64,000 bases of DNA from an uncultured Flavobacteriaceae bacterium (GCA_947500435.1 CANMRV010000002.1:186001-250000), one strand, 5' to 3'. Positions 8,773 through 17,497 are shown, numbered from the stretch's first letter. Program-made: numbers and translations. The notes: generated from the sequence alone by a model not told the origin.

Positions 8773-9903
8773 ATGCAGTTTTTAGAAAATTTCACACCTG
8801 AACTTACGGTAGCTTCCCCCGGTAGAATCAATTTTATCGGTGAGCATACCGATTATAATATGGGGTATGTGCTTCCCACAGCAATCGGCAATAAGATTAC
8901 GTTCAAACTCCAAAAGAATGGTACTGACAACTTTTGCAACGTATATTCGGTTGGATATAAGGGATTTTCATTGGACCTCAGGAACATTTCAATCAGTGAT
9001 ACGGAATGGGAAAACTACGTTCTAGGAGTTCTAAATGAAATTTCAAAATTGACCGATAGCGTAAAAGGCTTTGATTGCACTATTGAAAGCAATCTTCCTT
9101 TAGGTTCCGGGCTGAGTTCCTCAGCTGCCATGGAATGCGGTTTGGCTTATGGTTTAAATGAATTGTTTGGTTTGGGACTTTCAAAAATAGCAATAGTTGA
9201 ACTTTCCCAACGCGCAGAACATTCCTATGTCGGAACCCAATGCGGAATCATGGATCAATTTGCCTCTGTTATGAGCAAGGAAGGTAATGTGATTCTACTG
9301 GATTGTCAATCCCTTGAATATCAGTATATACCTATTGATATTCATCCGTATAAAATCATTATGTTGAACACCAAGGTTGAGCATACTTTAGCTTCTAGTG
9401 AATACAATACACGCAAGCTAGAATGTGAAGAGGGTGTCTCCATAATGAAAAAGAGTAATCCGGATATAAAATCCCTAAGAGATGCAACTAGGTATATGTT
9501 GGAGAACTCAAAAAACGAAATGACCCAAACAGTTTACAATCGATGTTCTTTCATTATTGATGAGAACAAAAGGGTGCTCAAAATGGTGGACGCCTTTCAG
9601 AGGAAAGACTTGGAGGCTGTGGGTAATCTTTTATATGAAGCACATCAGGGAATTAGCAAACTCTACGAGGTAAGTTGCCCTGAATCTGATTTTTTGGTTG
9701 ATTTTGCTAAGACAAATGCAAAGGTTTTAGGTGCTCGCCAAACGGGGGGAGGTTTTGGTGGTTGTACGCTTAATATCGTTCATGAAAGTGCAGTCGAAGA
9801 CTTTAAGAGGGAAGCTGCAGATGCTTATAAAAAAACTTTTAATATTGACTTAGAAGCCTTTGAAGTAAGACCAAGTGGGGGTACAAAGATTGTTAATTTT
9901 TAA
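8773..9903 (+). CDS. galK: Galactokinase
   Basis: A GHMP kinase of 376 residues that phosphorylates galactose at C1 in the cytoplasm, the first step of the Leloir pathway. The galactokinase signature GRINFIGEHTDYN is at 17-29, the ATP loop LGSGLSSSAAM at 110-120, and the catalytic Asp is probably D161 in CGIMDQFASV. The C-terminal GGGFGG motif is present. It starts 19 bases after the FGE homologue and ends the + strand operon. Its 3' end overlaps the 3' end of the convergent response-regulator gene by 4 bases. galT and galE are not in the window. Its place here is the main reason to read the locus as galactoside catabolism. Confidence 0.96.
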   Translation: MQFLENFTPELTVASPGRINFIGEHTDYNMGYVLPTAIGNKITFKLQKNGTDNFCNVYSVGYKGFSLDLRNISISDTEWENYVLGVLNEISKLTDSVKGFDCTIESNLPLGSGLSSSAAMECGLAYGLNELFGLGLSKIAIVELSQRAEHSYVGTQCGIMDQFASVMSKEGNVILLDCQSLEYQYIPIDIHPYKIIMLNTKVEHTLASSEYNTRKLECEEGVSIMKKSNPDIKSLRDATRYMLENSKNEMTQTVYNRCSFIIDENKRVLKMVDAFQRKDLEAVGNLLYEAHQGISKLYEVSCPESDFLVDFAKTNAKVLGARQTGGGFGGCTLNIVHESAVEDFKREAADAYKKTFNIDLEAFEVRPSGGTKIVNF

Positions 9904-10610
9904 TTATCCTCTGTATTGAGCAAAGCCTCTTCTAGCTGTAGTTTTTTGTATCGGCTTAATGGAATTTGTTGTCCGCCAACTTCAACCTGGGCACTACTGA
10001 ACTTTTCAATTTTCTCGAGATTTACGATGTAGCTCTTATGAATACGTAGGAATTTATCTTGTGGTAATTTTTCAATGAAAGCCTTCATTGTAGACAATAC
10101 AAGTATATTGTTGTCATCAGTAACCAACTTAATGTAATCCCCTAAACCTTCAATCCACTTTATTTCGTTGATAACGACTTTTACTTTCTTCAAGTTACTG
10201 TTTACATAAATATGGGCTTCATCAGCTCTATTTACAGTTCCGTTTTCATTCTTTAAAAGCGCTTTTTTTATTGCAGCAGCGAAACGTGATTTTGTAATAG
10301 GTTTTAAAAGATAATCAGTAACATCGTAATCAAATGCCTTTAGAGCATAGTCAGGTTTACTTGTTATTAAGACAATTTGCGGAATGTTCGATAGAGACTC
10401 AATGAACTCAAAGCCATCAAGTATGGGCATCTCAACGTCAAGAAAAATCAAATCAATTTGATTTTGCTCAACATTCTTATAGGCTTCCATGCCATTGTTG
10501 TACTCAGCAACTAAATCAAGATTGGGGTGATCACTTATTAGTTTACTAACTGCCATTCGCTGAAGTGATGAATCATCTACAACAATTGTTCTTAGTTTGT
10601 TTGTTTTCAT
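9900..10610 (-). CDS. LytTR-family response regulator
   Basis: An N-terminal receiver domain (IVVDD near the start, phospho-acceptor Asp58 in LDVEMP counted from the start used here, switch Lys in the LLKPI motif) is followed by a LytTR DNA-binding domain in the last 100 residues, with the IEGLGDYIKL, FLRIHKSYIVN and IPLSRYKK motifs. The frame opens earlier at a GTG (10634), but the ATG at 10610 gives the standard N-terminus just before the first receiver strand and is preferred. No histidine kinase lies beside it, so its partner is elsewhere. The 3' end overlaps galK by 4 bases in a convergent layout, so a link to galactose use is not implied. Confidence 0.9.
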   Translation of the reverse strand: MKTNKLRTIVVDDSSLQRMAVSKLISDHPNLDLVAEYNNGMEAYKNVEQNQIDLIFLDVEMPILDGFEFIESLSNIPQIVLITSKPDYALKAFDYDVTDYLLKPITKSRFAAAIKKALLKNENGTVNRADEAHIYVNSNLKKVKVVINEIKWIEGLGDYIKLVTDDNNILVLSTMKAFIEKLPQDKFLRIHKSYIVNLEKIEKFSSAQVEVGGQQIPLSRYKKLQLEEALLNTEDN

Positions 10611-10992
10611 TTTCAAAGTCTTTGCAAATAACACCCTTAGATATACTGGGTATTTTCTCTCAACTTTCAGGCCAAAGATAACTGAATTCCTTTTTTTAAA
10701 AGTGTTAAAACCCCTGTTATTATTAGATTTCCACTAAAATACTGGGTTAAAAACCACTCAAAACGAAAAAGTGATTTTACCTCCGCCTGTTTTTTTCAGG
10801 TAACGCCAGCGATACACCGAATTGAGAATTATTATTAAAAAAAGATTAAAAAACTCACCTTTTTTTGCTCAATGAGCACATATCTGACTGTTTTTACTGA
10901 TATTTTTAATGAAAAACTGTTAATAACTTAACTGTAAGGTTTTTATCAAAAAACCTACTTTTGTTCTATAATATTTACAGAAGAATAGGAAT
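10611..10992. other. Intergenic region between divergent response-regulator and trxB genes
   Basis: About 380 bases of AT-rich DNA with no convincing reading frame. It must hold the promoters of both flanking genes. On the + strand an exact TAnnTTTG element lies near its right end, listed separately. A run of poly-A/poly-T segments (10681-10920) may be promoter upstream sequence. No RNA gene or riboswitch was recognised. Confidence 0.6.
10956..10963 (+). promoter_or_regulatory. Putative -7 promoter element of trxB (TACTTTTG)
   Basis: Exact match to the Bacteroidota consensus TAnnTTTG, 29 bases before the trxB ATG. No clear TTG -33 element is seen at the usual distance, so the call rests on the -7 match and position. 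Confidence 0.5.
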
Positions 10993-11961
10993 ATGTCAGA
11001 GCAAATTGAAAGAGTAAAAACATTAATTATTGGTTCGGGACCTGCGGGATATACAGCTGCAATTTATGCAGCAAGAGCAGACCTTAAGCCCCTTTTATAT
11101 ACGGGTATGGAGCCAGGTGGACAATTGACTACAACAACGGAAGTCGATAACTTTCCAGGGTATCCTGACGGTATTGACGGGCCAACAATGATGGTGCAAT
11201 TACAGCAGCAGGCTGAACGATTTGGTACGGAAGTGCGAATAGGTATGGTAACTGCAGTAGAATTGAGCAAGGAAGTTGGTGGAATTCATAAGGCTACTAT
11301 AGATGATTCCGATAAAGTAATTGAAGCAGAAACTATTATTATTTCTACTGGCGCTACCGCTAAATATCTGAATATACCAAGCGAACAAAAGTTACGTGGT
11401 GGAGGAGTGTCTGCATGTGCAGTTTGTGACGGTTTCTTTTATAAAGGCCAAGATGTAGCTATCGTAGGAGCTGGTGATACTGCTGCTGAAGAAGCTTCGT
11501 ATTTGGCGAACATTTGTAATAAAGTGACTATGTTGGTTCGTAAAGATTATATGCGAGCTTCAAAGGCTATGCAGCACCGTGTGAACAGCCTTAAGAACAT
11601 TGAAGTCCGATATAATACTGAAGTTGATGAGGTTTTAGGTGACCAAGTGGTTGAAGGTTTACGAATGGTAAACAACCAGACTGGAGAGAAGGAGGATATC
11701 GCTATTACGGGACTATTTATTGCTATTGGTCACAAGCCGAATACTGATATTTTTAAAGGTCAGTTGGATATGGATGAAACTGGGTATCTAATTACCGAAG
11801 GAAAATCTACGAAAACCAACCTTCCTGGTGTATTTGCAAGTGGTGATGCTCAGGATAAAGAGTACCGACAAGCAGTAACCGCTGCGGGAACAGGTTGTAT
11901 GGCAGCACTAGATGCTGAACGCTATTTGGCTACGGTTGAAACCGCTGAAGAGGTAGCATAA
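10993..11961 (+). CDS. trxB: Thioredoxin-disulfide reductase
   Basis: A flavoprotein of 322 residues, the usual size, that passes electrons from NADPH to thioredoxin in the cytoplasm. The FAD-binding GSGPAG motif is at 14-19, the redox-active CAVC at 142-145 (in SACAVCDGFF) and the NADPH-binding GAGDTA at 159-164. The C-terminal FAD motif GVFASGDAQD is also present. The gene is single, with its own promoter element and a strong terminator downstream. Housekeeping redox role. Confidence 0.97.
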   Translation: MSEQIERVKTLIIGSGPAGYTAAIYAARADLKPLLYTGMEPGGQLTTTTEVDNFPGYPDGIDGPTMMVQLQQQAERFGTEVRIGMVTAVELSKEVGGIHKATIDDSDKVIEAETIIISTGATAKYLNIPSEQKLRGGGVSACAVCDGFFYKGQDVAIVGAGDTAAEEASYLANICNKVTMLVRKDYMRASKAMQHRVNSLKNIEVRYNTEVDEVLGDQVVEGLRMVNNQTGEKEDIAITGLFIAIGHKPNTDIFKGQLDMDETGYLITEGKSTKTNLPGVFASGDAQDKEYRQAVTAAGTGCMAALDAERYLATVETAEEVA

Positions 11962-12008
11962 AAACCTTACCATCTCTAAAGGGATGGTTTCTAAAATGAA
12001 AAGTTATA

Positions 12009-12039
12009 AAAAAGCCGCTATTGAAAATAGCGGCTTTTT
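12009..12039. terminator. Bidirectional rho-independent terminator
   Basis: A perfect 14-bp stem (AAAAAGCCGCTATT with its complement) closes a GAA loop and is flanked by A and T runs, so it can work on both strands. It lies 47 bases after trxB on the + strand and 17 bases beyond the stop of the convergent 149-residue gene. Confidence 0.9.
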
Positions 12040-12056
12040 CGTTGGGACGAATATGG

Positions 12057-12506
12057 TTAGTCTATTCGCTTATAGTTTTCGGAAGACTCAGGAACTCCAT
12101 TTTCATCCAGAGAAATTTGGCTAAAACTATCTTTGTATAGATGAAGCTCAAATTTGAAAACCTGAACCGTATCTTGAATTTTCATCATAGATTCTGACCC
12201 ATATTCTAATCTTTCTTCTAATTCATCAGCTGTATTTGTGTATGAACCATAACCAAACCATTCATTCGGGTCGTCAGGAGAATGTCTTGTCCACATAACT
12301 TTACCTTTACTATAAATTTTGATTTGCCGATATCCATTCAAATTCAAAAGGGTATCCGTGACGTTACCTTGATCGTAATTGAAACGATTAACGAGTTCCC
12401 AAGTTCCTTCTAATGAATTTGCCGTTGTTTGTTGTTTTGAAGATGCGAATTCAGTAAATGATACAAGAATTAACATCAAAAAAACCAATCCGAGTAGTTT
12501 TTTCAT
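12057..12506 (-). CDS. Secreted lipocalin-like hypothetical protein, 149 aa
   Basis: A signal peptide (about residues 1-22, MKKLLGLVFLMLILVSFTEFA) is followed by a small beta-rich domain that opens with LEGTWELVNR and has KIYSKGKVMWTRH. That opening resembles the DUF4488/lipocalin-like families of Bacteroidota, in which GTW marks the first strand of a barrel. No catalytic motif is seen. The gene is single, with the shared terminator at 12009-12039 downstream. Function unknown; a periplasmic ligand-binding role is only a guess from the fold. Confidence 0.75.
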   Translation of the reverse strand: MKKLLGLVFLMLILVSFTEFASSKQQTTANSLEGTWELVNRFNYDQGNVTDTLLNLNGYRQIKIYSKGKVMWTRHSPDDPNEWFGYGSYTNTADELEERLEYGSESMMKIQDTVQVFKFELHLYKDSFSQISLDENGVPESSENYKRID

Positions 12507-12636
12507 TGTAGTAGATTTTAGTGTTATCAGTACTGGGGAACACTAAAAAGTTACGAAAATTTTAACAAATTATCAATATTTATTCGAATAATTAAGAATA
12601 GTGAAATTAAGGGGTGATTATTTTTAGGAAATGATA

Positions 12637-13677
12637 TTAAAGGGAATTTAAAAGTTCAGCTAGAACTGTGATATCTTCCTTGGTATGAGCTGCTGAAAGC
12701 ACGATTCGACTCATTAATGGAGAATCTTCATTCGGATAGTTGAAGTTGGTAATTAAAACATTATTTTTTTCAAGGAAAGAAGCAATTTTCGGATTTGAAA
12801 AATAGAAAGCCGGATAGTTATCTAAATAGTTTAATAATTTCGGATTTTTCAAAGACTTCAGAAATAACTGAATATTTTGTTTCAACAATTTCCGTTTTTC
12901 TTTGAATACGCTTTCTCCCTTGAAAAGAGTAGCTATTGCCGAAGGGGATGCTGGACTCGCTCCACCAAAGAAATCAGTATTCTTGAATTGCTCTACTCGG
13001 CTTTTTGTGCCAAAGATTCCTCCAGCTTGTATGCCATATCCCTTGCCTAAGGAACAACAGACAATTACTTCTTTTGCATTGAGTTGTTTGGCTCTTTCAT
13101 AGGCACCACATCCATTTTTACCCACGATACCTATTCCGTGAGAATCGTCGATAACGAGAATGATTTCTTCCAATGGAAGCTTTCTAAGCACGGCAAAATC
13201 TGGATATCCACCTTCTAAAACTAGAATAGAATCCATAAAGACTACAGGAACTTTTTTACTTGTCTTAGAATGGCTGCTAATGGCAGTACCTAAATCGTCA
13301 AAACTTTGATATGGTTCTTTACTGGGAATATGGACCGCTGAATGCGATTCTGGAGCATAAAATAATTCGTGAGCATCAGAATTTAGACTTTGTGCGACCA
13401 ATTGTCCTGCCAAATACCCAGAGGACATTGTGATACAACTTTCAGTACCCACTAGGCCTGCTAAATACTCCTCAGCCTTCTCAAAAACTAAAATTTGCAC
13501 ATTCGCTTTTCGAGACGCCCCATAGTTCGTGCCGTAATTCTTCAGGTTCTTGAGATATATTTCCTGAAAAGCGACATCCGTTTGTAACCCTAAATAAGAG
13601 GTGCCTCCAAAGTACAAATAGGATTTCCCGTCTACGGAAATTGTTCTTCCAGGAAATGCATCTACAGAATAGGTCAT
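12637..13677 (-). CDS. PLP-dependent alpha-oxoamine synthase-like aminotransferase (class II), 346 aa
   Basis: The fold-type I PLP motifs are clear: YLGL near residue 28, NYGTNYGASR at 47-56, DDSHG at 177-181 (cofactor-ring contacts) and the Schiff-base lysine K212 in SLGKGYG. It resembles 8-amino-7-oxononanoate synthase and 2-amino-3-ketobutyrate ligase but is about 40 residues shorter and has weaker substrate motifs. Its start overlaps the stop of the dipeptide epimerase gene by 4 bases, so the two are translationally coupled. That pairing argues for a role with amino acids or muropeptide-derived dipeptides rather than biotin synthesis. Exact reaction unknown. Confidence 0.82.
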   Translation of the reverse strand: MTYSVDAFPGRTISVDGKSYLYFGGTSYLGLQTDVAFQEIYLKNLKNYGTNYGASRKANVQILVFEKAEEYLAGLVGTESCITMSSGYLAGQLVAQSLNSDAHELFYAPESHSAVHIPSKEPYQSFDDLGTAISSHSKTSKKVPVVFMDSILVLEGGYPDFAVLRKLPLEEIILVIDDSHGIGIVGKNGCGAYERAKQLNAKEVIVCCSLGKGYGIQAGGIFGTKSRVEQFKNTDFFGGASPASPSAIATLFKGESVFKEKRKLLKQNIQLFLKSLKNPKLLNYLDNYPAFYFSNPKIASFLEKNNVLITNFNYPNEDSPLMSRIVLSAAHTKEDITVLAELLNSL

Positions 13678-14687
13678 GAATTCAAAGTTACACCGCTTCC
13701 TCCTAATGCGGGAAAGATTACTTTACCACCTGAAGAAATGATAACACCTTTAGCGATATCGCCATTCAAAAGCATCGCTCCATCCATATCAACATAATCT
13801 AGTTGTGGTAGTAATTGTGCAATTGCAGAAATACCCACGGTAGATTCTGTCATGCAACCTACCATAACTTTAAGTCCCATTTCCTTTCCTTTCTTAATCA
13901 TTCGGAGAGCAGGAGTGAGGCCTCCGCATTTGGTAAGTTTGATGTTGATTCCAGAATAATGGAGTCCGCACTTTTCAACATCAGTCTCAACAATACAACT
14001 CTCATCGGCAATTACCGGAAGTACACTTTGGTGCATCACCTGCTCCATACCTTCCCAGTCATCTGCTTTTAAGGGTTGCTCTAGAAATTCTACTCCCAAA
14101 TCTTTAAGTAAGGGAGCGTTGAAAATAGTTTCTTTTGCCGACCATGCGCAATTCGCATCAATACGAAAGATAGCATCTGTATGTTTTCTGAGCTCTCTTA
14201 CAATCGCGACATCATTATCAGTACCCAGTTTGATTTTATAAATGGGCCAGGGGGTTTCTTTCATTTTGGCGACCATTTCATCAATGGATGCCAAGCCGAT
14301 TGTATAGTTGGTAATAGGGTAGTGGTCTGTGTTTGTTTTCCAAATTTCGTAAAGTGGTTTTCCTAAGCGTTTTCCATATAAATCATGGGCAGCCAAATCA
14401 AGGGCGCAGATAGCGAAATTGCTCAGTCCCTTGGAAATCATAAAGCTGTGTAAGATTTCTGGAGTTGTAAACTCAAAAGTTGCCAAGTCACCTTCAATAG
14501 CTGTAATTTCAGCTATCATACTTTCTATGGAAATTTTATAATAAGGATTAGCAGTTGCTTCGCCATATCCCGTTTTTCCATCAATCGAAAGACCAACTAC
14601 TAGGGTGTCTTGCGTATCATGGGCTTCTCTTGAAATGCGGAAAGTATGTTTGAGACTGAGGGTGTACTTTTTTAATGATAGTTGCAT
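13674..14687 (-). CDS. Dipeptide epimerase (L-Ala-D/L-Glu epimerase type, enolase superfamily), 337 aa
   Basis: The muconate-lactonising-enzyme branch of the enolase superfamily is shown by the KIK motif at 151-153 (catalytic base), metal ligands D177, E203 (FLEQP) and D228 (IADES), and the second base K250 (NIKLTKCGG). Family members racemise the second residue of dipeptides; the Ala-Glu type works in murein peptide recycling in the cytoplasm. The length is normal. It is the first gene of a two-gene operon with the oxoamine-synthase-like gene. The specificity (Ala-Glu against other dipeptides) cannot be decided from sequence alone. Confidence 0.88.
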   Translation of the reverse strand: MQLSLKKYTLSLKHTFRISREAHDTQDTLVVGLSIDGKTGYGEATANPYYKISIESMIAEITAIEGDLATFEFTTPEILHSFMISKGLSNFAICALDLAAHDLYGKRLGKPLYEIWKTNTDHYPITNYTIGLASIDEMVAKMKETPWPIYKIKLGTDNDVAIVRELRKHTDAIFRIDANCAWSAKETIFNAPLLKDLGVEFLEQPLKADDWEGMEQVMHQSVLPVIADESCIVETDVEKCGLHYSGINIKLTKCGGLTPALRMIKKGKEMGLKVMVGCMTESTVGISAIAQLLPQLDYVDMDGAMLLNGDIAKGVIISSGGKVIFPALGGSGVTLNS

Positions 14688-14743
14688 TGGAAAAAATAGA
14701 TTTCCTCTAAGATATAGAAACTATTTTCCATGAAAAAGAAGAA

Positions 14744-14765
14744 GCCCGTCAAAGTTTTGACGAGC
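14744..14765 (-). terminator. Putative terminator of the DUF2807 gene
   Basis: On the minus strand, GCTCGTCAAA pairs with TTTGACGGGC around a 2-base loop (one mismatch) and is followed by a T-rich run. It lies about 25 bases after the stop of the DUF2807 gene. Confidence 0.6.
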
Positions 14766-14788
14766 CCCTTACAACCTAAAAATGTATT

Positions 14789-15520
14789 CTAGTATTTATG
14801 TACACTGCCAGAAACCGATTTCTTTTTTTCGACATTTGGATCGCCTGAATACGAAATGTTTCCGCCACTACTTGCGTCAGCTACAAGGGATTTTGAAACT
14901 TGTATTTTTACATTTCCACCACTACTGGCGTCTGCATTACATGTTCGTGTTTCAAGGTTCTTTGCATTTATGTTGCCTCCGCTACTCACGTCAACCAAAG
15001 CTTCATCTGCGGTACCGGTAATACTAAGATTGGCCCCGCTACTAGCATCGATGTCAATTTCATTGGTGACTACATCTAAATCTAATTGTGCCCCACTGCT
15101 TCCATCTACTTCAAGTTCATTTGTCTTGATGGTGTTTTTTGTTGTCAAATGTGCCCCGCTTGAACTTCTAAGTACGGTAACCTTTGGTAAGGAAACATAA
15201 ATGTTCTTAGTAGCCCTACCAATATTTTGCTCAGCATGAATACGAAGCTTACCATCTCTAATATCAGTTTCAATGAGATCTATCACATTTTCGTCGGCTT
15301 CTACTTCAATGCTGAATTCATCTGCTTGGGTAACATAGACCATTAAGCCCTCTGAGGCTGATACTTTTGTGAAGTCTTCGGAAACTGTGCGTGTGTCGGT
15401 TACTACTACTCCATTTCCTTTTTTACCTGTTCCAAAATTTCCGATTTGAATGTCAAATCCACAGGAGGATAAAAATAAGCTCATTAAGAGAGCAATTGCG
15501 ATTCTTACTAATGTTGTCAT
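14789..15520 (-). CDS. DUF2807 (head GIN domain) lipoprotein, 243 aa
   Basis: A lipobox (LSSC, Cys20) follows a short hydrophobic segment. The rest is a right-handed beta-helix of the DUF2807 type, with repeated turns reading ASSG or SSGA/SSGG about every 20 residues: GSSGAQLDL, ASSGANLSI, SSGGNINAK, ASSGGNVKI and ASSGGNISY. Family members are envelope proteins of unknown function found with PspC and PadR genes, as here. It is the last gene of the minus-strand run that begins with the DUF4870 gene and is followed by a hairpin terminator. No enzymatic motif seen. Confidence 0.88.
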   Translation of the reverse strand: MTTLVRIAIALLMSLFLSSCGFDIQIGNFGTGKKGNGVVVTDTRTVSEDFTKVSASEGLMVYVTQADEFSIEVEADENVIDLIETDIRDGKLRIHAEQNIGRATKNIYVSLPKVTVLRSSSGAHLTTKNTIKTNELEVDGSSGAQLDLDVVTNEIDIDASSGANLSITGTADEALVDVSSGGNINAKNLETRTCNADASSGGNVKIQVSKSLVADASSGGNISYSGDPNVEKKKSVSGSVHKY

Positions 15521-15644
15521 GACTGTTGTTTTTTAAATGATTGTTTTTAGATTGATGTAAAATTGCTATTTGTTTATGATTTGATTTAATTCTTTTAACT
15601 GAATCGTAGTTTTTTAGTACTGAACTGTTGTTTAGCAGAAGCTT

Positions 15645-17462
15645 TTAGTCTTTCGTAATGGTTTTTGTCATTTCTGAATCGCCGTCCTTTGCTTTTATTT
15701 CTACTTTATTGCCTTTACTATCGATATTGATATCAACATTTTCTTCATCATCTTTTGCCTTAATGCGCACACCCTCTTCGTCAATTTTCATTTTGAAAGA
15801 TTCGCCGTCTTCATCATTTATGTTGATGTCAATACCATCCGAATTGATTCGAATGCGATTGTCTTCGTCATCTTCGTCAGTTTCTTTTTCAGGACATTCT
15901 TGACATTTTAGCTCTCCATCAAAACCCATTTTCCAAACAGATTCATCTAGGTCAATGTCTCCTCTATCTCGATCACCTCGAACTACCCAGTTTCGACTGC
16001 TTGACGGATTGTACCTCAAAATCGTACCTTCCGGTAGATATAGATTGACACGTACTTCTTGGCCATTAAATGTACTTTTATCTGCAGTGGTTAAGAAGTC
16101 GTTCAACAGCAAGTTTTTTCCATTCATAGTATAACCATACTCTATTTTTTCTGCTGTACCTCTTGCCTCATCATAAGAAGAACCATTGGCCTCTTTGCGA
16201 ATTGAAATCCGAATTATTGAATCTTGAGATTTTTTTAAATTGAACCGTACATCATCCGACAATAAAATAGGATTTCCTTCATCATTATAGAGCATAACGG
16301 AGTCATCCATTCGCATAAATTCACGTTGCTCCCATAATTCCGTGCTTACCAATTGAATGTTCAAAGTGTCACTAGCATTATCAAGATATAGTTCTTTTTC
16401 TGTTGTTACACTGCCAGTAAAAGCATGTGAGGCCGCTTCACGCACTCCTAAAACAATTAAGGAGATTATTGAAATTAACCATAGTCCTAGTAAAGAAAAC
16501 TTAGCAATGTTGCCAATTGATTTCAAATTATTCACCAGTATTTTTAATCCCAGGTACAACAGGAAGAAAAATGGTATTCCTATAGCAAAGAATAGTAGCA
16601 TAGAGACTACCCATACTGGAGTTCCTGTTATATTTTTAAGTACGCCATCCAAGCCTGGCAGGTGAAACCAATCTAGGGTTCCGAGTGTAAGCATACCAAT
16701 GAACATACCTATTATGGTGGCAGCGCCGACAATAATCAAAATGATGCCTATGAACTTTCCAAAAACTTTAAAAAAGAACATAATGATATCTCCAATGGTA
16801 TCGAAAAACGTTTTTCCACCATTCTTAACTTTATTGCCAACTTCGGAATAGTCGACGCTTTTTACTTTTTCCGCAACATCATCAAAGCCTTCCTTGACCT
16901 TACGCTCTATATTGCTGATGTTGATATCCTCCCCCCGCATATCCAATTTCTGCGAAGTTGTAGTTGCTTCCGGAATTAAAATCCATAGTAAGCCATATAA
17001 CAAGATGAAACCGCCTCCAGAACCAATGGTGAGGACAATCCATAATAAACGAACCCATAATGGGTCTACACCGACATAGTGAGCAAGGCCCGATGAGACA
17101 CCTGCTACATACTTCATTTCAGTATCTCTGTATAGTTTCTTGCTTCTTCTTTGTTCAGACGAGCGTTTTGCTTTTGGTTCATCTTCGAAAATATCCTCGT
17201 CTACCATATAATCTTCAGGTTGCCCCATAATGGTAATGACTTCGTCCACCTCTTTTTCTGTGATAACTTGTCTTTCGTTTTCCAATTTTTCATGGAAGAG
17301 TTCTGCGATACGTGCTTCTATATCCACTAGTATTTCGTCACTACCGGGAGTGTTGGCAAAGGATCGTTTTATCGATTCTAAGTAAAGCCGCATTTTATTG
17401 AATGCCCCTTCATCAATATGGAAGAGTATGTTGGCTAGATTTATATTTACTGTCTTGTTCAT
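15645..17462 (-). CDS. PspC-domain membrane protein, 605 aa
   Basis: The N-terminal 100 residues form a charged cytoplasmic region (NILFHIDEGAF and IEARIAELF). A PspC domain follows at about 108-168 (VAGVSSGLAHYVGVDPLWVRLLW, in part), then further membrane segments between about 230 and 350. The outer part is beta-rich and ends in an unusual strongly acidic tail of DDE and DxNI repeats (about 515-600). PspC proteins are linked to envelope stress responses. The gene lies 61 bases after the PadR gene and 124 before DUF2807, so co-transcription is likely. The acidic tail may bind divalent cations; that is inference. Confidence 0.88.
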   Translation of the reverse strand: MNKTVNINLANILFHIDEGAFNKMRLYLESIKRSFANTPGSDEILVDIEARIAELFHEKLENERQVITEKEVDEVITIMGQPEDYMVDEDIFEDEPKAKRSSEQRRSKKLYRDTEMKYVAGVSSGLAHYVGVDPLWVRLLWIVLTIGSGGGFILLYGLLWILIPEATTTSQKLDMRGEDINISNIERKVKEGFDDVAEKVKSVDYSEVGNKVKNGGKTFFDTIGDIIMFFFKVFGKFIGIILIIVGAATIIGMFIGMLTLGTLDWFHLPGLDGVLKNITGTPVWVVSMLLFFAIGIPFFFLLYLGLKILVNNLKSIGNIAKFSLLGLWLISIISLIVLGVREAASHAFTGSVTTEKELYLDNASDTLNIQLVSTELWEQREFMRMDDSVMLYNDEGNPILLSDDVRFNLKKSQDSIIRISIRKEANGSSYDEARGTAEKIEYGYTMNGKNLLLNDFLTTADKSTFNGQEVRVNLYLPEGTILRYNPSSSRNWVVRGDRDRGDIDLDESVWKMGFDGELKCQECPEKETDEDDEDNRIRINSDGIDININDEDGESFKMKIDEEGVRIKAKDDEENVDINIDSKGNKVEIKAKDGDSEMTKTITKD

Positions 17463-17476
17463 TTTTTGATTTTTTC

Positions 17477-17497
17477 ACCCTGAACTTGATTCAGGGT
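17477..17497. repeat. Inverted repeat ACCCTGAA-N5-TTCAGGGT, copy 1
   Basis: Perfect 8-bp arms around a 5-base spacer (CTTGA), in the short gap between the PadR and PspC genes. The same arms with the same spacer length occur at 43668-43688. It looks like a dispersed palindromic unit of the genome rather than a terminator, since it lies between two co-directional genes. Confidence 0.75.

Noticed and set aside
14856-15200. 115-codon + strand frame opposite the DUF2807 gene
   Set aside because: It is the shadow of a repetitive Ser/Gly-rich gene on the other strand; the DUF2807 frame has a lipoprotein signal and family repeats.
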